The position numbers and the translations under genes are program-made. Positions 25,046-35,539 of a stretch of DNA of 64,000 nt are shown one piece after another. The notes beneath the pieces were generated by a model, which saw nothing but the letters and a program-made list of their open reading frames with translations, was not told the DNA's origin and did no database searches. Source of the DNA: Paramacrobiotus metropolitanus. Taxonomy: Eukaryota; Tardigrada; Eutardigrada; Parachela; Macrobiotidae. Each line of letters opens with the position of its first letter. Position 1 is the stretch's first letter. Where the stretch lies: NCBI RefSeq assembly GCF_019649055.1, contig NW_026570310.1:248001-312000 (forward strand), written 5' to 3'.

Positions 25046-25756
25046 TAATTCATCAGGCCAGTCGTCTCGCGAGCCTCTTTTACGAATCGTCTCGCGAGCT
25101 TCTCGCAGTCCCAGGGCAGGCAGTGATTCAAAGGTTTTTCAGTGAATGTCACATTTCACCATGAGGAAGTTAGGATAGTGGCTTGTGCTCCTTGTACCCC
25201 CCTTGTACTAACATCCATGCAAGACGATCCATGGCCTATTTCCCTTATTGGCTATGCATCGTTCTTTATCGCGCCGATGGGCCATTTTGTAATCACGCTA
25301 GGCGTGATTATGTTTAATCGCTTTAAGGCCAGTCTCGTGCATCGTGTCATTTTCTTGCTTTTTGCCAGTTTTCTGGCAGGGATTCGCGCTGGTTTCTGAT
25401 TACTAACATCACTGCGGGCATTGATTTCCTATTCGGAGCGGATTATCAATATTTGTTTGATCTAAACAACAGCAAAAGTTATTTCATACGAACAGTTTTG
25501 GCTGGAGTGGTTGTGCCGAGAATACAAGTAACTGCAACCACCAAATAATTAGCTTGCTGAAGATGTTTCACAGTTTTGTACTCCTGACGCTCTATTAACT
25601 GCATTTCCGAAGCAAAACTGAAAGACCACTACTAATTGATGATGATGGAGACGCTGACGATGTTGATTACCATGACGACGATGATAGCGGCCAAAACGAA
25701 TGACTCAATGAATAAATTACCTGTTCTAGAACGACATTTGTTACAGTGACGAAGGT

Positions 25757-25757
<1 letters not shown>
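25046..25757. other. no gene seen
   Basis: A short direct duplication of TCGTCTCGCGAGC lies at about 25060-25100. An 85-codon hydrophobic frame at 25142-25399 has no supporting signals and is not called. Confidence 0.4.
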
Positions 25758-25796
<39 letters not shown>

Positions 25797-25804
25797 ACAA
25801 ACAC
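25758..25804. repeat. (CA)n microsatellite
   Basis: About sixteen uninterrupted CA units are followed by CA units broken by single A insertions. A minus-strand frame rich in Cys-Val codons across it is an artefact of the repeat. Confidence 0.95.
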
Positions 25805-26067
25805 GCTGTTTCCTTCCTGACCCCGGGCTTCTACTAAACCCCGATCTTTTTCTTTCTATCGCTCTCGCTCGTCTTCTCTCGTCGTTATGTGACACGGGCG
25901 CGAGCAGGACTTTTGCCGACTGATACAGCTTTTTTGCTTCCGCTTTCTGAAGCTGTTTCCGGCTGTCGCAGAGCTCCTTCCATTACCTCTTGTCAGCCTT
26001 ATGAAGTTGTAAAGCGTGGGCAACGTCAATGGCTAGCGCTCGGCCGAAGCAAAGAATGTCGTTGTTT

Positions 26068-26697
26068 TCACATTAACGATTCCTCCGCCCGAGGCGCTTT
26101 CAAAAGGTTACGAAAATGACGGTCTTGTTTACTGCATTCTGAGGTGATGGTAATGCTGGTAGTGATGGTTATACATGTGCCTCTCCCTGTCGGGTGGCGG
26201 GGTACTCGAAGCAGGTTAATATAAACCGGTAAACTTCCTTTGTTCGTAAGTGTATTTGCAATCAAGTAGAAAAAGATCTTGGCGTTCATTTGATCTTGGA
26301 GTGAAAGTTTGAGCTGGATGGGATAAAAATTGTGAGCTGATTTCAATGACATACTAAATAAATCTTTTTTGTTCGGTACAAAATCACGAAGTTTTTTGAA
26401 AATATCTTCCAAAGCGGACAAAAATACCCGCCGGACCGTCCTTACACGATGTAGGGGCAGTTCTGCAATTTGTATTTGAAAATTAACCGCCCAGACGCCA
26501 TACTTCTTACTATGACGTGATGTTGTTAGGGCTTCGAGATGATAAAATTCAGATGGATTCTGCGTAACTATATTCACTGGCGATGATGATGATAATGGTG
26601 AGTGAGGTTGTGTTGTTGCTGTTGCTGCAGTTTTTGGTCTTCTATCGTTATTCGTCGTCGTTGTCGACGTCAATTCTTTTGTTCGCCACATAAACAA
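26068..26697 (-). pseudogene. Polinton DNA polymerase B, N-terminal fragment
   Basis: The middle of this 209-codon frame (about residues 50-170) follows the N-terminal extension of protein-primed PolB in Polinton/Maverick elements. It has an FYHLEALTTSR block, a VRRVFLSALEDIFKKLRDF helix, a NFYPIQLKLSL strand region where relatives carry YPISLPF, and a segment ending in P-x-GRG. The first 40 residues are Thr/Ser-rich low-complexity sequence. No exonuclease or polymerase motifs follow: downstream on this strand is the CA microsatellite and large-repeat DNA. The gene is therefore truncated after its N-terminal domain. Recognition is from memory of the family pattern. Confidence 0.6.
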
Positions 26698-27130
26698 TTT
26701 TTAAGAAAAAATGTGGCTCGTTTGCGATTTAACTGTAAAACATCATAAATTTTCCTGCGGCAATCTGCTGTTGCTTGTTTGCCTTCGTGGTTTTTTTTGC
26801 TAAGGCATGGCTGAGTGACTTTGGAGGGGGTGGTGATGGTGTTTGCATCACGACCGACACAGATTGCGAAAAGAAATGTGCTGGTAGCTTAATCATGCCA
26901 CAGTAACGGTATTTGCCCTCAACGCCGATGCAATTTACTCTGGCACTTGCCGGCAGAAGTACGACTAGCATAATAATCCTGCAATATTGCACAAATGTGC
27001 AGCAAGCAGCTGGTCTGCGGCACTGCATTCGCCCGCCTTTTATTCCAAGAGTTTTTTATCTTAGCACTGCTTCTTTGCTAGAAGAAATCTTTTCATTGTT
27101 AACTTGGGCTTCGTGATATGGATCTCGCTT

Positions 27131-27322
27131 CTACAGTAATGTATCCATGGCAAACCCAGATAGTTGTAATTGTAAAGCTTGTGCTTTCATAGTGTAGCCT
27201 AGAAGATTTTCAATGTACCACCGCATGTGGTACATGGAGCTGCTGTCAGAAATGTTGCGACCCCCCAGAGTGACAACTACCTGCTCAGATAATCTATCCA
27301 GAATATTACTAGGAAAGTGCAC
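27131..27322 (-). pseudogene. Polinton F54H12.2-like (capsid-related) fragment
   Basis: A 63-codon frame contains QVVVTLGGRNISD, then a Tyr, RWYIENLLGY and a downstream QLQLSGFAMDT. This matches the order seen in the F54H12.2-like family carried by Polintons, where a beta-strand with LNG is followed by Y-x-YRAYIExLLxY and an L-x-D block. Only this segment survives. It lies between other Polinton fragments on the same strand, which supports the call. Confidence 0.5.
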
Positions 27323-28335
27323 TCGCTTTCGGCGGGCACTGTATGACCGAAGCGTAGGAGTAAATTTATAAATATTTTTTATCTACTTGGTATCAAAAAT
27401 TTGTAGAATGAATGTTACGATTTTAAAGTATATACTATGTACCGTGTCTGTAGAGTACAACCATGAGACCGGTGAGGTCTTCCAGGCAGATCAATATTCC
27501 ACTGTTCTCGGAGTATGGCAAAAGTTTTGAGTTGGATATTTTTGCCGGACATATTAAAAAACATTGTGCAAAACTAAAGCCTACTTGGAGGACATGTACT
27601 CGTATTTACGGTCTCAGTTACGATGAACGTCCTTCTGGGGCGGCGGATGCATGGTCTAACCGGCTATAGACGTGTTTCTGGACAATATTTAATGCAAATT
27701 CCAAATTTCTTTCTTTTCTTCAATTTTCAATTTTCTTGTTTGTTTTGCTCGATCGCCATTCAAAAAAATGGCGGTTACTTTTCCGGCGAAATACCAAAAT
27801 ATTTTCCAGATGAAGTGGCTGTAAGATGCGATTTTAGGATTAATTGCACGTTAAACTGCTGCGGCCCTTCATGAAATTGCACTACCTACGGTCAGATCAG
27901 GATGCAGCTTGGGCATGCCGGCAGAGCGCTGGTCAAACCAAGCAGCTATGAGCATATGACTATTTCCGGACTTCCAGACTTTGTGTCCCAGTTTCGTGGA
28001 GCGGTTACATTATTCAGAAGCTAATGATTTTAGCAGCAAATAGTGCAAAGGCAGGAGGGTACCGTCGTATGGGTTACCGAAAAAACACTTTACGGTAGCC
28101 ACAAGCCTCGAGTACAAATGGACACTGCGCCTTTTGCCCTTTTAAGTAGGGTGGCGGTGACCGATGGACAAACACAATGCAAACTGCAAAGTATGTGTTG
28201 TGCTAAGATAGGAATACAGAAATTAATGCTTACCTTGAATTATCAAAGAGATAAATATGTCATTCTTCTAAACGCCAGTAGGCAGCACAGAATTTTTATA
28301 CGGCTACCGCACCTCTGGACACCTTATATAGAGAG

Positions 28336-28775
28336 ATGGTGACCAGCAGACACCGCATTTTACACGCGGCAATAGCATATACGACCAGCCAGCATTTCTG
28401 TTTTTTGATAGTATTGGGCCCGTGCATGTGTCCGTTTCACAGTATGTGGTGACCGTAAAAAATTTATGCATTAGATGGCGGTGGGTGACCGTGTATGTAT
28501 GCAGTTTAATAGTAGGAATACCGCGCATATGTTCATCAGATGGCGGTGACCGACAGACACCACCGTTTGCACTCGCCTTGAGTATATACGGCCAGCGCGC
28601 ATACGTGCATTTGACAGCGCAAAGACCGCGCATATGTGCATTGGATGGCGGTGACCGACAGACACCACCGTTTGCACTCGCCTTGAGTATATACGGCCAG
28701 CGCGCATACGTGCATTTGACAGTAAATACGCCGCGCACACGTGCAATAGATGGCGGTGACCGACAGACACCTCAT
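28336..28775. repeat. 105-bp tandem array
   Basis: TGGCGGTGACCGACAGACACC starts at 28541, 28646 and 28751, exactly 105 bases apart. Each full unit also contains TTGCACTCGCCTTGAGTATA and GCGCGCATACGTGCATTTGACAG. Older, diverged units extend left to about 28336. Open frames on both strands follow the 35-codon period and are not genes. The array interrupts the Polinton remnant. Confidence 0.85.
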
Positions 28776-28789
28776 TTTTCATGAATGCT

Positions 28790-29034
28790 GAACATAGAGG
28801 ACCTTCGCTACGCTTCGGTCGATTAACGGTTGTGAAGCAGGCATCATCCGTGGGCATGTCCCCTTTAGAGTCAGTTACATACAGATCACAAGAAAATCGA
28901 ACATCTGCCAAACTAATAAGTTCAGTTTGACACGGAGCAATGGTTAAAAACATATTCGTTACACGTGTTTGACGAGGCTTGTGTTGGCCCGATATCATAA
29001 TCACGGGTATTCCACCTTTCGGTAAGAGTCGCAA
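28790..29034 (-). CDS. unassigned frame beside Polinton fragments
   Basis: This is the unique N-terminal part of a longer minus-strand frame whose remainder runs through the 105-bp repeats. It reads about 80 residues with hydrophobic strands (PVIMISGQH, TNMFLTIAP). The position among capsid-type fragments suggests it could be another Polinton relic, but I see no family-specific motif. Confidence 0.2.
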
Positions 29035-29148
29035 GAAGATAAAACAAACGGCTCTCTAGGACCACAGAAGGTTCGGAGCCGCTTTCAATAAGAGCCATTA
29101 TAGTGAGTCTTCAAGTGAGCCAAAAGCCAGTTGTCGGTTTGTAATGAC

Positions 29149-29445
29149 TTATTTGCATCGTTTTCGGCCCTTAATACCCGATCCTCGCTGTTGTTTCAGT
29201 TTGTTACTAACATGTTCTACAGCTTTATGGGCCATATTTTTTATATGCGGTTGGGCTTTTGCTATTAAATTGCTTATATAGGGCGCGGCTTCGCTGAAAA
29301 TACTTTTAGCAAACCGATAACTTTCCCCCAAAACCCAGCACCGGTCATGGGGGCACCGTGGTATACGGGCATCTCAAACCCATGTTGCCGGCTAAAGGCT
29401 TGTAAATAACGATTTTCGTCGAACTTCTGCTCTAGAAGTACCATT
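29149..29445 (-). pseudogene. Polinton PX-like minor capsid fragment
   Basis: The pattern is that of the small Polinton/adintovirus minor capsid protein: an N-terminal MPVYHGAPMTGAG block, an amphipathic region with FAKSIFSEAAPYI, and a basic tail ending QQRGSGIKGRKRCK. The tail includes a sequence compatible with an adenain-type Gly-x-Gly cleavage site. The N-terminal block and the rest are in different frames, broken at a G run near 29331. In the family this protein sits inside the capsid. The frameshift and the neighbouring stops make it a fossil. Confidence 0.55.
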
Positions 29446-29447
29446 TT

Positions 29448-30071
29448 TCAGCGTTTCTTGGGTCGAAAATGTAACTTTATTATTGCGGTACCAGGATGAA
29501 ACGATACATTTGTCCTTAAATCATCTGCGAGTTTTAATACGATGGTCTGAAAGGTGTGCTTGGCAAGTGGCACATAATGCGAATTTTCGTAAATTAATGT
29601 AGTGTTGGTGTAGGAACTCGCGGCGGTTGCGATTGTCCGTAGCAACGGTACTATTGCATCGCCGACGAACCCGTGCTCAATAATGTCGCATTAAACATGC
29701 GCAACACGACTCTGTTTGCCCGGCCGTAACTGGTACGTCTGACCACCGGCACCGGCATAAAAGCGCTCTTGCAATAGACCCCGCGCCCTCGTATTCTCTG
29801 ATCCCTGAAACGTTAGCTCGGCATCGGGATTTACGACCAGCTGTGTGGAGCAACCAGTCACGTCAATATGTCCAAAGATGGTGTCTTTGACCCGCAGCAG
29901 AAAGTTTATTTTCCAAATTAGTTGATAGTGGTCATTGCATGACTCTTTGTCTAAATACCGACTTTGCCTCGGTGTGGTCTTGGTTTCAACCAGCACTGCC
30001 AAACCCTCAGTTAACCTGAGACGCATCGGTGGTAAAATAATGTCGGAAAAACCGACTTCGATCAAGATCAA
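29448..30071 (-). pseudogene. Polinton capsid-region gene with internal stop
   Basis: One minus-strand frame runs from 30071 to a stop at about 29448, interrupted only by an in-frame TAA/TAG-type stop at 29691-29693. The C-terminal part has a GDAIVPLLRTI block followed by HYVPLAKHTFQTIVLKL and ends KLHFRPKKR, a pattern I associate with a conserved Polinton/adintovirus ORF next to the minor capsid gene. The N-terminal part contains ILPPMRLRLTEGLAVLVET and a FYAGAGGQTYQ motif. The exact structural role in the family is not certain to me. Confidence 0.5.
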
Positions 30072-30161
30072 TACCTTTGGCTAGCAAATTTGTGAATTAC
30101 CCACAACGATTTGCGGGATAAATGTTGTGAGATGCGAAAGACGGTATTGTCATATAAAAAC

Positions 30162-30800
30162 TCATTTTAGATCTTCTTTGTTTTCCCAAGAGTCGTAAGC
30201 GGGGCCGTAACCGTACCAACTTATCAGGTACTGCTGTTTTCCCTTGCACATTCTCTCCTTAATATACGTGATATACGATGAAACGGTCGCTCGGTCGTAA
30301 TAAATTTTGACAGTTCGAAGGCATAAAAATCCCCATCAATTTTTGCACCTCCTAGGTTCTCTAAAGCGTTAATGTAATAATTCTCTGGTCTTTTAACTTG
30401 TACGATTTAAAGAATTTCTTCAGTGTAGCTGATTTCGTATCCGTTTTCGAACGTCTGCTCGCATTTCGCTATACGCACGGGATCCCCAACCTGAGAGCTA
30501 GGATTTTTTCCTGTGGCTCATCTATCCTATCCTGACGTATAATGCGCGCTTCATTCACATCCACTTGACTGGGGGAAACCCTGTACTAGAGTGAACGGAA
30601 TTATTATACGATTTTCAAATCTCCGGTAAAATATTGAGGTACTTGAAAGTATTATTTTCTGTCATGTACACTTAAAGACGTTCCTTAATTGTTCGGTTAA
30701 ATCGCTCTAACATGGCACATTTAACATCGTCGTTTTTGTTGTAAAAAACCTGATATCGTGATCAGTAAAAAAATCGTGATCAGCCGTTATTTCACCGGCG
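30162..30800 (-). pseudogene. Polinton integrase C-terminus with chromodomain
   Basis: Reading from high to low coordinates, a block with IRFFTTKT (about 30740) matches the end of the retroviral-type integrase core. It is followed by damaged sequence, then QVGDPVRIAKCEQTFENGY (about 30490-30430) as in the Polinton integrase linker. Last comes ISWYGYGPAYDSW, a chromodomain signature, ending at a stop at 30162-30164. The frame is broken by at least one stop (about 30415) and by a shift just before the chromodomain. The chromodomain would bind chromatin in an active enzyme. The catalytic core upstream is mostly lost. Confidence 0.65.
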
Positions 30801-31362
30801 CTGTTATCGGCGATAAACAGCGGTTGAATCGCACATAATTCTCGGATTCTACAATGAATTTTTGCTCAATATTGGTTATCCAATATTGAAAATTGATTCT
30901 CATGTAGCACGTTGCGAAAATAACAAGGTGGTGAACATGGTTGTACCTGATGTGCATTTTTCCCTCAGGGATATTCCACTCAATCTGCAGCATTTGATTG
31001 TACCAGATCGATTGTTGTTGGGATCGCACATCGCCATTCTCGCCACGATGAATGTCAAAAAAGAGCTGTACTGTATCCAACAGCTCGGCTTCCTGATATA
31101 ACTGACGGATGGCTGTTTGCTCTTCTGGTTTAACGTCACTGGCATAATGCACCTACAGGATATTGACCATATAATTTTGTAAAATTGGATTACCGAAATA
31201 AACCCGGATGTTACTCACACTGACAACAACTCCCGCATCTTTGTGCATTATGTGTAATACTGTAAAACCGACCACTTTGCGATTATCCTCGACGGAAGTA
31301 GGTACCGGATAGTCGATACGACAGAACCGCTTTTTACAATTGTCCATTCCACGCGTTTCCAT
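30787..31362 (-). pseudogene. unassigned Polinton-neighbour gene with internal stop
   Basis: A single minus-strand frame from 31362 is interrupted by a TAG at about 31153-31155 and continues to 30787. It begins after an acidic Glu/Asp-rich stretch readable at about 31380-31430. The first part (DNCKKRFCRIDYPVP, VVVSVSNIRVYFGNP) and second part (LLDTVQLFFDIHRGE, NQMLQIEWNIPEGK) look protein-like and beta-rich. The position between Polinton integrase and coiled-coil frames suggests a structural Polinton protein, but I cannot name it. Confidence 0.35.
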
Positions 31363-32169
31363 TTACCAGCTAACTTCTTCTGCTCTTCTTCTTCCGCTTC
31401 CTCATCACTTTCATCCGTAGTGGGTGGTCGCGGTGCGGTCGGTGGTCGCGGTGCGGTCGACTAAATATAACCGTCGAACTCGGCGTCAAGACTTACATGG
31501 TTTTTCGGTGGTTCATCATCATATACCCCGGGTACGCTTGATCACTGTGCGCGTCAAAGAAGGCGTCTTCGCGCTATAAATCCCCAGCACGAATTTATAT
31601 ATCGAGAAGCATATAACGAAGATCATTCAGTAATTGATCACTTAGTAATCGACTTGGCCAGTGAAATCGAGCTTCTCCTTTATCATTGGCAGCGTTTCCG
31701 TTCGCTAGTAATTACATGTCAATCCCGTGGTTTTTCTACGCTTCTGTGCTGTGGTTATCAGCTTTCTCTTCGACATAGAGATTCAGCAAACACGAATAGC
31801 ATCGAAACGGGATCGTTCCCCATCATCCATCGCTTGCTCCGTTCTGTAACCCTTATTGTATGACCCGTATTATAATGGTGATCAGAAAACATATGAATTA
31901 TGACCAGCTGTACAATCTTATTTCCTGTGCCGTAGTAAACAGAGCCGTTCATACTGCGTAAAGACTATGAATAGTACACCAAAACCAACAACTTGTTTTC
32001 AGTTTTGATACAGTTATTCCAATTATGAAAGCTATCCGTTGTTTGTTTCTAACACACGAAAGAGTACCCTTGCAGAATTTGGACATAGTAAAATTTGTAC
32101 TGGGCTTTGTTGGTAATCAGGTAGCCGATGTGGAGCGTGGCGAAGGATGGATGCTGCTAAACGAACTGG

Positions 32170-32571
32170 TCAACTGTAAATTCGTTGTCCAAATACACTT
32201 TTGAAAATCGCATTAATCTTTTCTGTAGCGTGGCTATATCGGTCTCGTATGCCTTTCACGGCCTTTTCTTCCAATGGATACGCGACCAGTTGCTCTAGCA
32301 GGGCCTGCAGGTCGCTTAGCGTCGACTGCTGCTGCGCAAACTTCTGAAGGTTCTTTATGGCATTCTGCTTCTCCCGTCCTGCAGCAGTTTGTTCTACTGC
32401 CACCGCCAAATAAATCAGTTCCTTTTTATGCGCCTCAAAATACTTATGATTTGGCTCGGAAGGAATCGACCGAAAGCAAGATTTTCCTTTCTGCTTTGCC
32501 GCATACTGTTGCTGTCGTACATTGTCCAACTCTTCTTTTGCCTGTTGCGGCGATATGAAATGGTTCACCAT
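32170..32571 (-). CDS. unassigned helical protein, Polinton neighbourhood
   Basis: An ATG-started frame of 133 codons encodes a largely helical, Gln/Lys/Glu-rich protein (AKEELDNVRQQQYAAKQKGK; NAIKNLQKFAQQQSTLSDL). It contains no Cys-rich or catalytic motif and no signal peptide. It is intact over its length, unlike its neighbours. It could be a coiled-coil structural or accessory protein of the same element; function not assigned. Confidence 0.35.
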   Translation of the reverse strand: MVNHFISPQQAKEELDNVRQQQYAAKQKGKSCFRSIPSEPNHKYFEAHKKELIYLAVAVEQTAAGREKQNAIKNLQKFAQQQSTLSDLQALLEQLVAYPLEEKAVKGIRDRYSHATEKINAIFKSVFGQRIYS

Positions 32572-33009
32572 TGTCGTACACAGTTAGCAAAGATTAATAA
32601 GAAGAGGTTCATGATGGCCAGGAGGAATTGCCCGAAGAAATCGTAGCCCTGGAACTGGCGGAGCAAGACATTCAGTTGATGCGGGAGTGTGCCCGCCGCG
32701 GAAACCGTAAGTATGTAGCTTTTTTTATTTTATTATATATCTATAAGTTGTAGTGCCATTGCGCGCCTTTTTTTACGCGATGACCGACGAAATGCACGAA
32801 CAGGCTGCCGAATCGGCAGAATTTCTTATTCACTTTAACAAATAATGTTCTTTTCGTTAGCTAGATTGCTTTCCTTGTGATTTTGCATTTTTTTTAATTT
32901 TTTAGCACATTTAGCTAACGTTTTAAAGGCTTAGCTTATTAACCGACTATTCGTGATTAAGCTTGTCTCCCTTTATTGATATAGATCCGTCAAATTATTC
33001 AAAACATAT

Positions 33010-33230
33010 ACATGGACAGTAGTTACAGCTAGGGGTGGTAGGTACAGGGGCGGGGGGGGAAGTTAGGGGACCGGAAGTCAGGACTAGGGGGGCAACGGAA
33101 GTTATGGCGGGCGACGACGGCGCGGGGGGCGACGGACGTTGGGGCAGTGGAGGAGAAACAACATTATGGCGGACGCGGGGCTGCGGCGGACGCGGGGGGC
33201 AATGACGAACGCGGGGTATAGCGATGGAAG
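33010..33230 (+). repeat. G-rich tract with GGACGCGGGG-type units
   Basis: The plus strand carries runs of 4-8 G separated by short spacers (GGGGCGGGGGGGGAAG, GGACGCGGGGGGC repeated). It is the most G-skewed piece of the window. Several windows of four G3+ runs within 30 bases satisfy the usual G-quadruplex pattern. The minus-strand Pro-rich frame across it is a composition artefact. Confidence 0.75.
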
Positions 33231-34749
33231 CTTGCCACGGCGTGGAGAGTGTTCGTGCGCGTCTGTGAGTTCCGCGGATGCGCTGTATCAGGTAAGTACA
33301 TATTCTGCTAAGCAACTTACTCATTGTGAATCTGCATAAAGCCAGTAATATGTGTGCAGTTTGTGCAATTTTGTTTAGCAGCAATCGTGGAGTGTTTTAC
33401 TTGATCATCGTTGGCGTGATTTTGGGTGTTAATGGTATCTACGGTGGCGGTTCGCTGGTGTAGTCATGGACCTTGCATTTTTCCAGAATTTCTTGCAAGT
33501 AAGCCTTGCTGACAGAAAGAAATTCACTTTTACTGCTAATATTTTTTCCCATATTTTCTGAGTATTTTTTGCGCATTTATGACATTATGCTGAATTGAAT
33601 TTATTGCGATTTACTGTTGCCAAATTCTTTAATTATGTGTTTTTAAGTAACGAAAATTATTTCTTTATTCATCCAGTTTCACGTATTTATTTGCGAGTAC
33701 GCTCGAGCTGGAATCACTTTTTCATTTGAATTGTTGATGCTGTTTTAAGGACGCACTGATATCTACCAACTAATGGTTTTTCCACATCGTAGATGGGTCC
33801 TTGGACGATATGACTAAGAATCTGAGTGCAGGTACAGTTTTTGCGTGATCGATTTCAAAACAACACTGGGAAATTGCCTTTTCATCATCCAGGTTAGTGC
33901 ACGGAGTTATCCATTTCTGTCTGTAATTTTGTGTACATCTGTTTCTTGTATAAAGACCAGGAGTGCAGTTTTATTCTTAATGGATGACATCTGCTGTGCA
34001 GCGTCGAACTTGAAACCCACGCATGTCTATACCTATTACGTTATTATGTGTATTTTGTTACAGGATTTTTTCGGATAAAGTAAAACAAGAAATCGAAGAT
34101 TGTGCAGCTGATTTTGTAGACGATCACGAATGGACTCAGTAGTGTTAGGTAAGGAATTTTTATAAACAATTTGATTGAGTTTCGATAAATTTATCGTCTT
34201 TAATTTATCTAAATAATTTCTACGATTTTTTTTAATTTTTTATTAACTACCGAAATTATTTTCTGATGATTTTGAGGTTTTAATAAGTTTATATTGTCAG
34301 TTTTAGCAGTCTAATCCGAGTTCTTAATTGTTATTAATGGTTGAATTTTTGGCCTTGTGAAGGGATATTAGAAAGTATTTTTATTGACTCAGTTGACTGT
34401 ACAGATATCAATATTTACCCAGTTTTGTATGGTGCAAAATAAGTCAGCCAAACTGTAGTGTACGTGCTGGAGTGTCGTTATACGATACAATTTTTTGTTT
34501 TGAATACCTTCGCAGAAATCAGCCTTTGAAATATCAACAGAACGCATGTAATCCGGTCGATTTTAGATCGTGACATACGGTGTTTTGTGTAATTCGCACC
34601 TTTCGGTAGCCTGTGTCAGCTAGCTCAGCTTTTTTATTAGTGGTACGATTATAATTTTTATTCTTGTAACATACAGCTGTAAAGACGTGGTGATCGTATC
34701 CGCTTGCAGTAGCTCTGTCAGTTATAGTGCTGGATAACTTAATTTTTTA
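33231..34749. other. no gene seen
   Basis: AT-rich anonymous DNA. I find no motif-bearing frame longer than 80 codons and no inverted repeat comparable to those elsewhere. Confidence 0.45.
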
Positions 34750-35161
34750 CTGTATCCGCTAGACGAACTTGCACCACAGAGTCTGGTGTACGGAAAAATG
34801 CAGGCCCAATATACGAACTTTGCTCCGTGCAAAAATGTTTTTGATTTAAAATGTTTTCACTCTGATACCACCACCATTTTACATGTTTTGCTGTTCATTG
34901 CTAGTTTTTTAATTCTTTGCAACGTTAGATTAATATACTAAGAGAACAATGGCAGAGCTCTAATGTTTTTATGTTTGTAAATCTGGTTTGTTGTGGTTTT
35001 TGGGGTGCCCCTGTCAGGGGCAGGCAGGCACCGAGTACAGTACTAATACTGAATGGCAAAGTGTGCTCCGCCCGGTGGTAGGAAGGCTCGTGCTCAATCC
35101 CCGGCCAGTGGCAGGCAGCGGCCGGATCTAGAAGTGGTGCAAGTTCGTCTAGCGGCTACAG
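34750..35161. mobile_element. 412-bp MITE with TA duplication
   Basis: The terminal inverted repeats are 28 bases with one mismatch: CTGTATCCGCTAGACGAACT... at 34750-34777 and the complement of 35134-35161. TA flanks both ends (34748-34749 and 35162-35163). There is no coding content. A TA target duplication fits the Tc1/mariner superfamily, so this is probably a non-autonomous member. Near-identical termini suggest fairly recent activity compared with other elements here. Confidence 0.85.
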
Positions 35162-35261
35162 TAGTTATAATTTTCTTAATATTTACTGCATTTTGATATA
35201 AAAGGATTTCTTCATTCTTTATTATAACAGAATTTACAGATCGTTTATTGAGTAATTACGT

Positions 35262-35535
35262 GTTGTTGTGACGTAGAAATGTCCACACCGGAAGTCCAGA
35301 GCGGACGTGACAAGCTGCAGAGAGCGCCGCGGGACGCCAATGCTGCTGCCAAGGCTGGTTATTGCATCTTCCACACGTTTGAGTGGCAACATTGGCCGGT
35401 GTGTTAGTGCATTTAACCCATAAAAATCGACGCAGAACCGCCGTTTTTCGATTTTGCCTTTTTTGGCGCCAAAACCACTGGAAAAGACCGGGGAGAATTT
35501 GATTACCTGACATTTTGATCAAAAGCAATGTCAAG
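35262..35535 (-). pseudogene. gypsy reverse transcriptase fragment (fingers)
   Basis: Read from high to low coordinates, one frame gives PVVLAP and a Lys-rich turn. A shifted frame then gives FCVDFYGLNALT followed by LPLKRVEDAITSLG. This is the order of Ty3/gypsy RT upstream of motif A (PVVLVKKKDG, FCVDYRxLN, PLPRIDDxLDxLG). The catalytic motifs are missing. The fragment is frameshifted and isolated, and lies just beyond the 412-bp MITE. Confidence 0.6.
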
Positions 35536-35539
35536 TAAC

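Noticed and set aside
25632-25895. Cys/Val-rich minus-strand frame
   Set aside because: It is the translation of the CA microsatellite.
28336-28775. CRISPR-like array
   Set aside because: The units are contiguous 105-bp repeats without unique spacers, and the DNA is eukaryotic.
28471-28784. Repeat proteins on both strands across the 105-bp array
   Set aside because: Same artefact: a 105-base period keeps frames open; no initiator or domain supports translation.
35030-35130. Possible tRNA-derived SINE (GCTCAATCCCCGG resembles a B box)
   Set aside because: There is no matching A box at the right distance, and the segment lies inside the 412-bp MITE.
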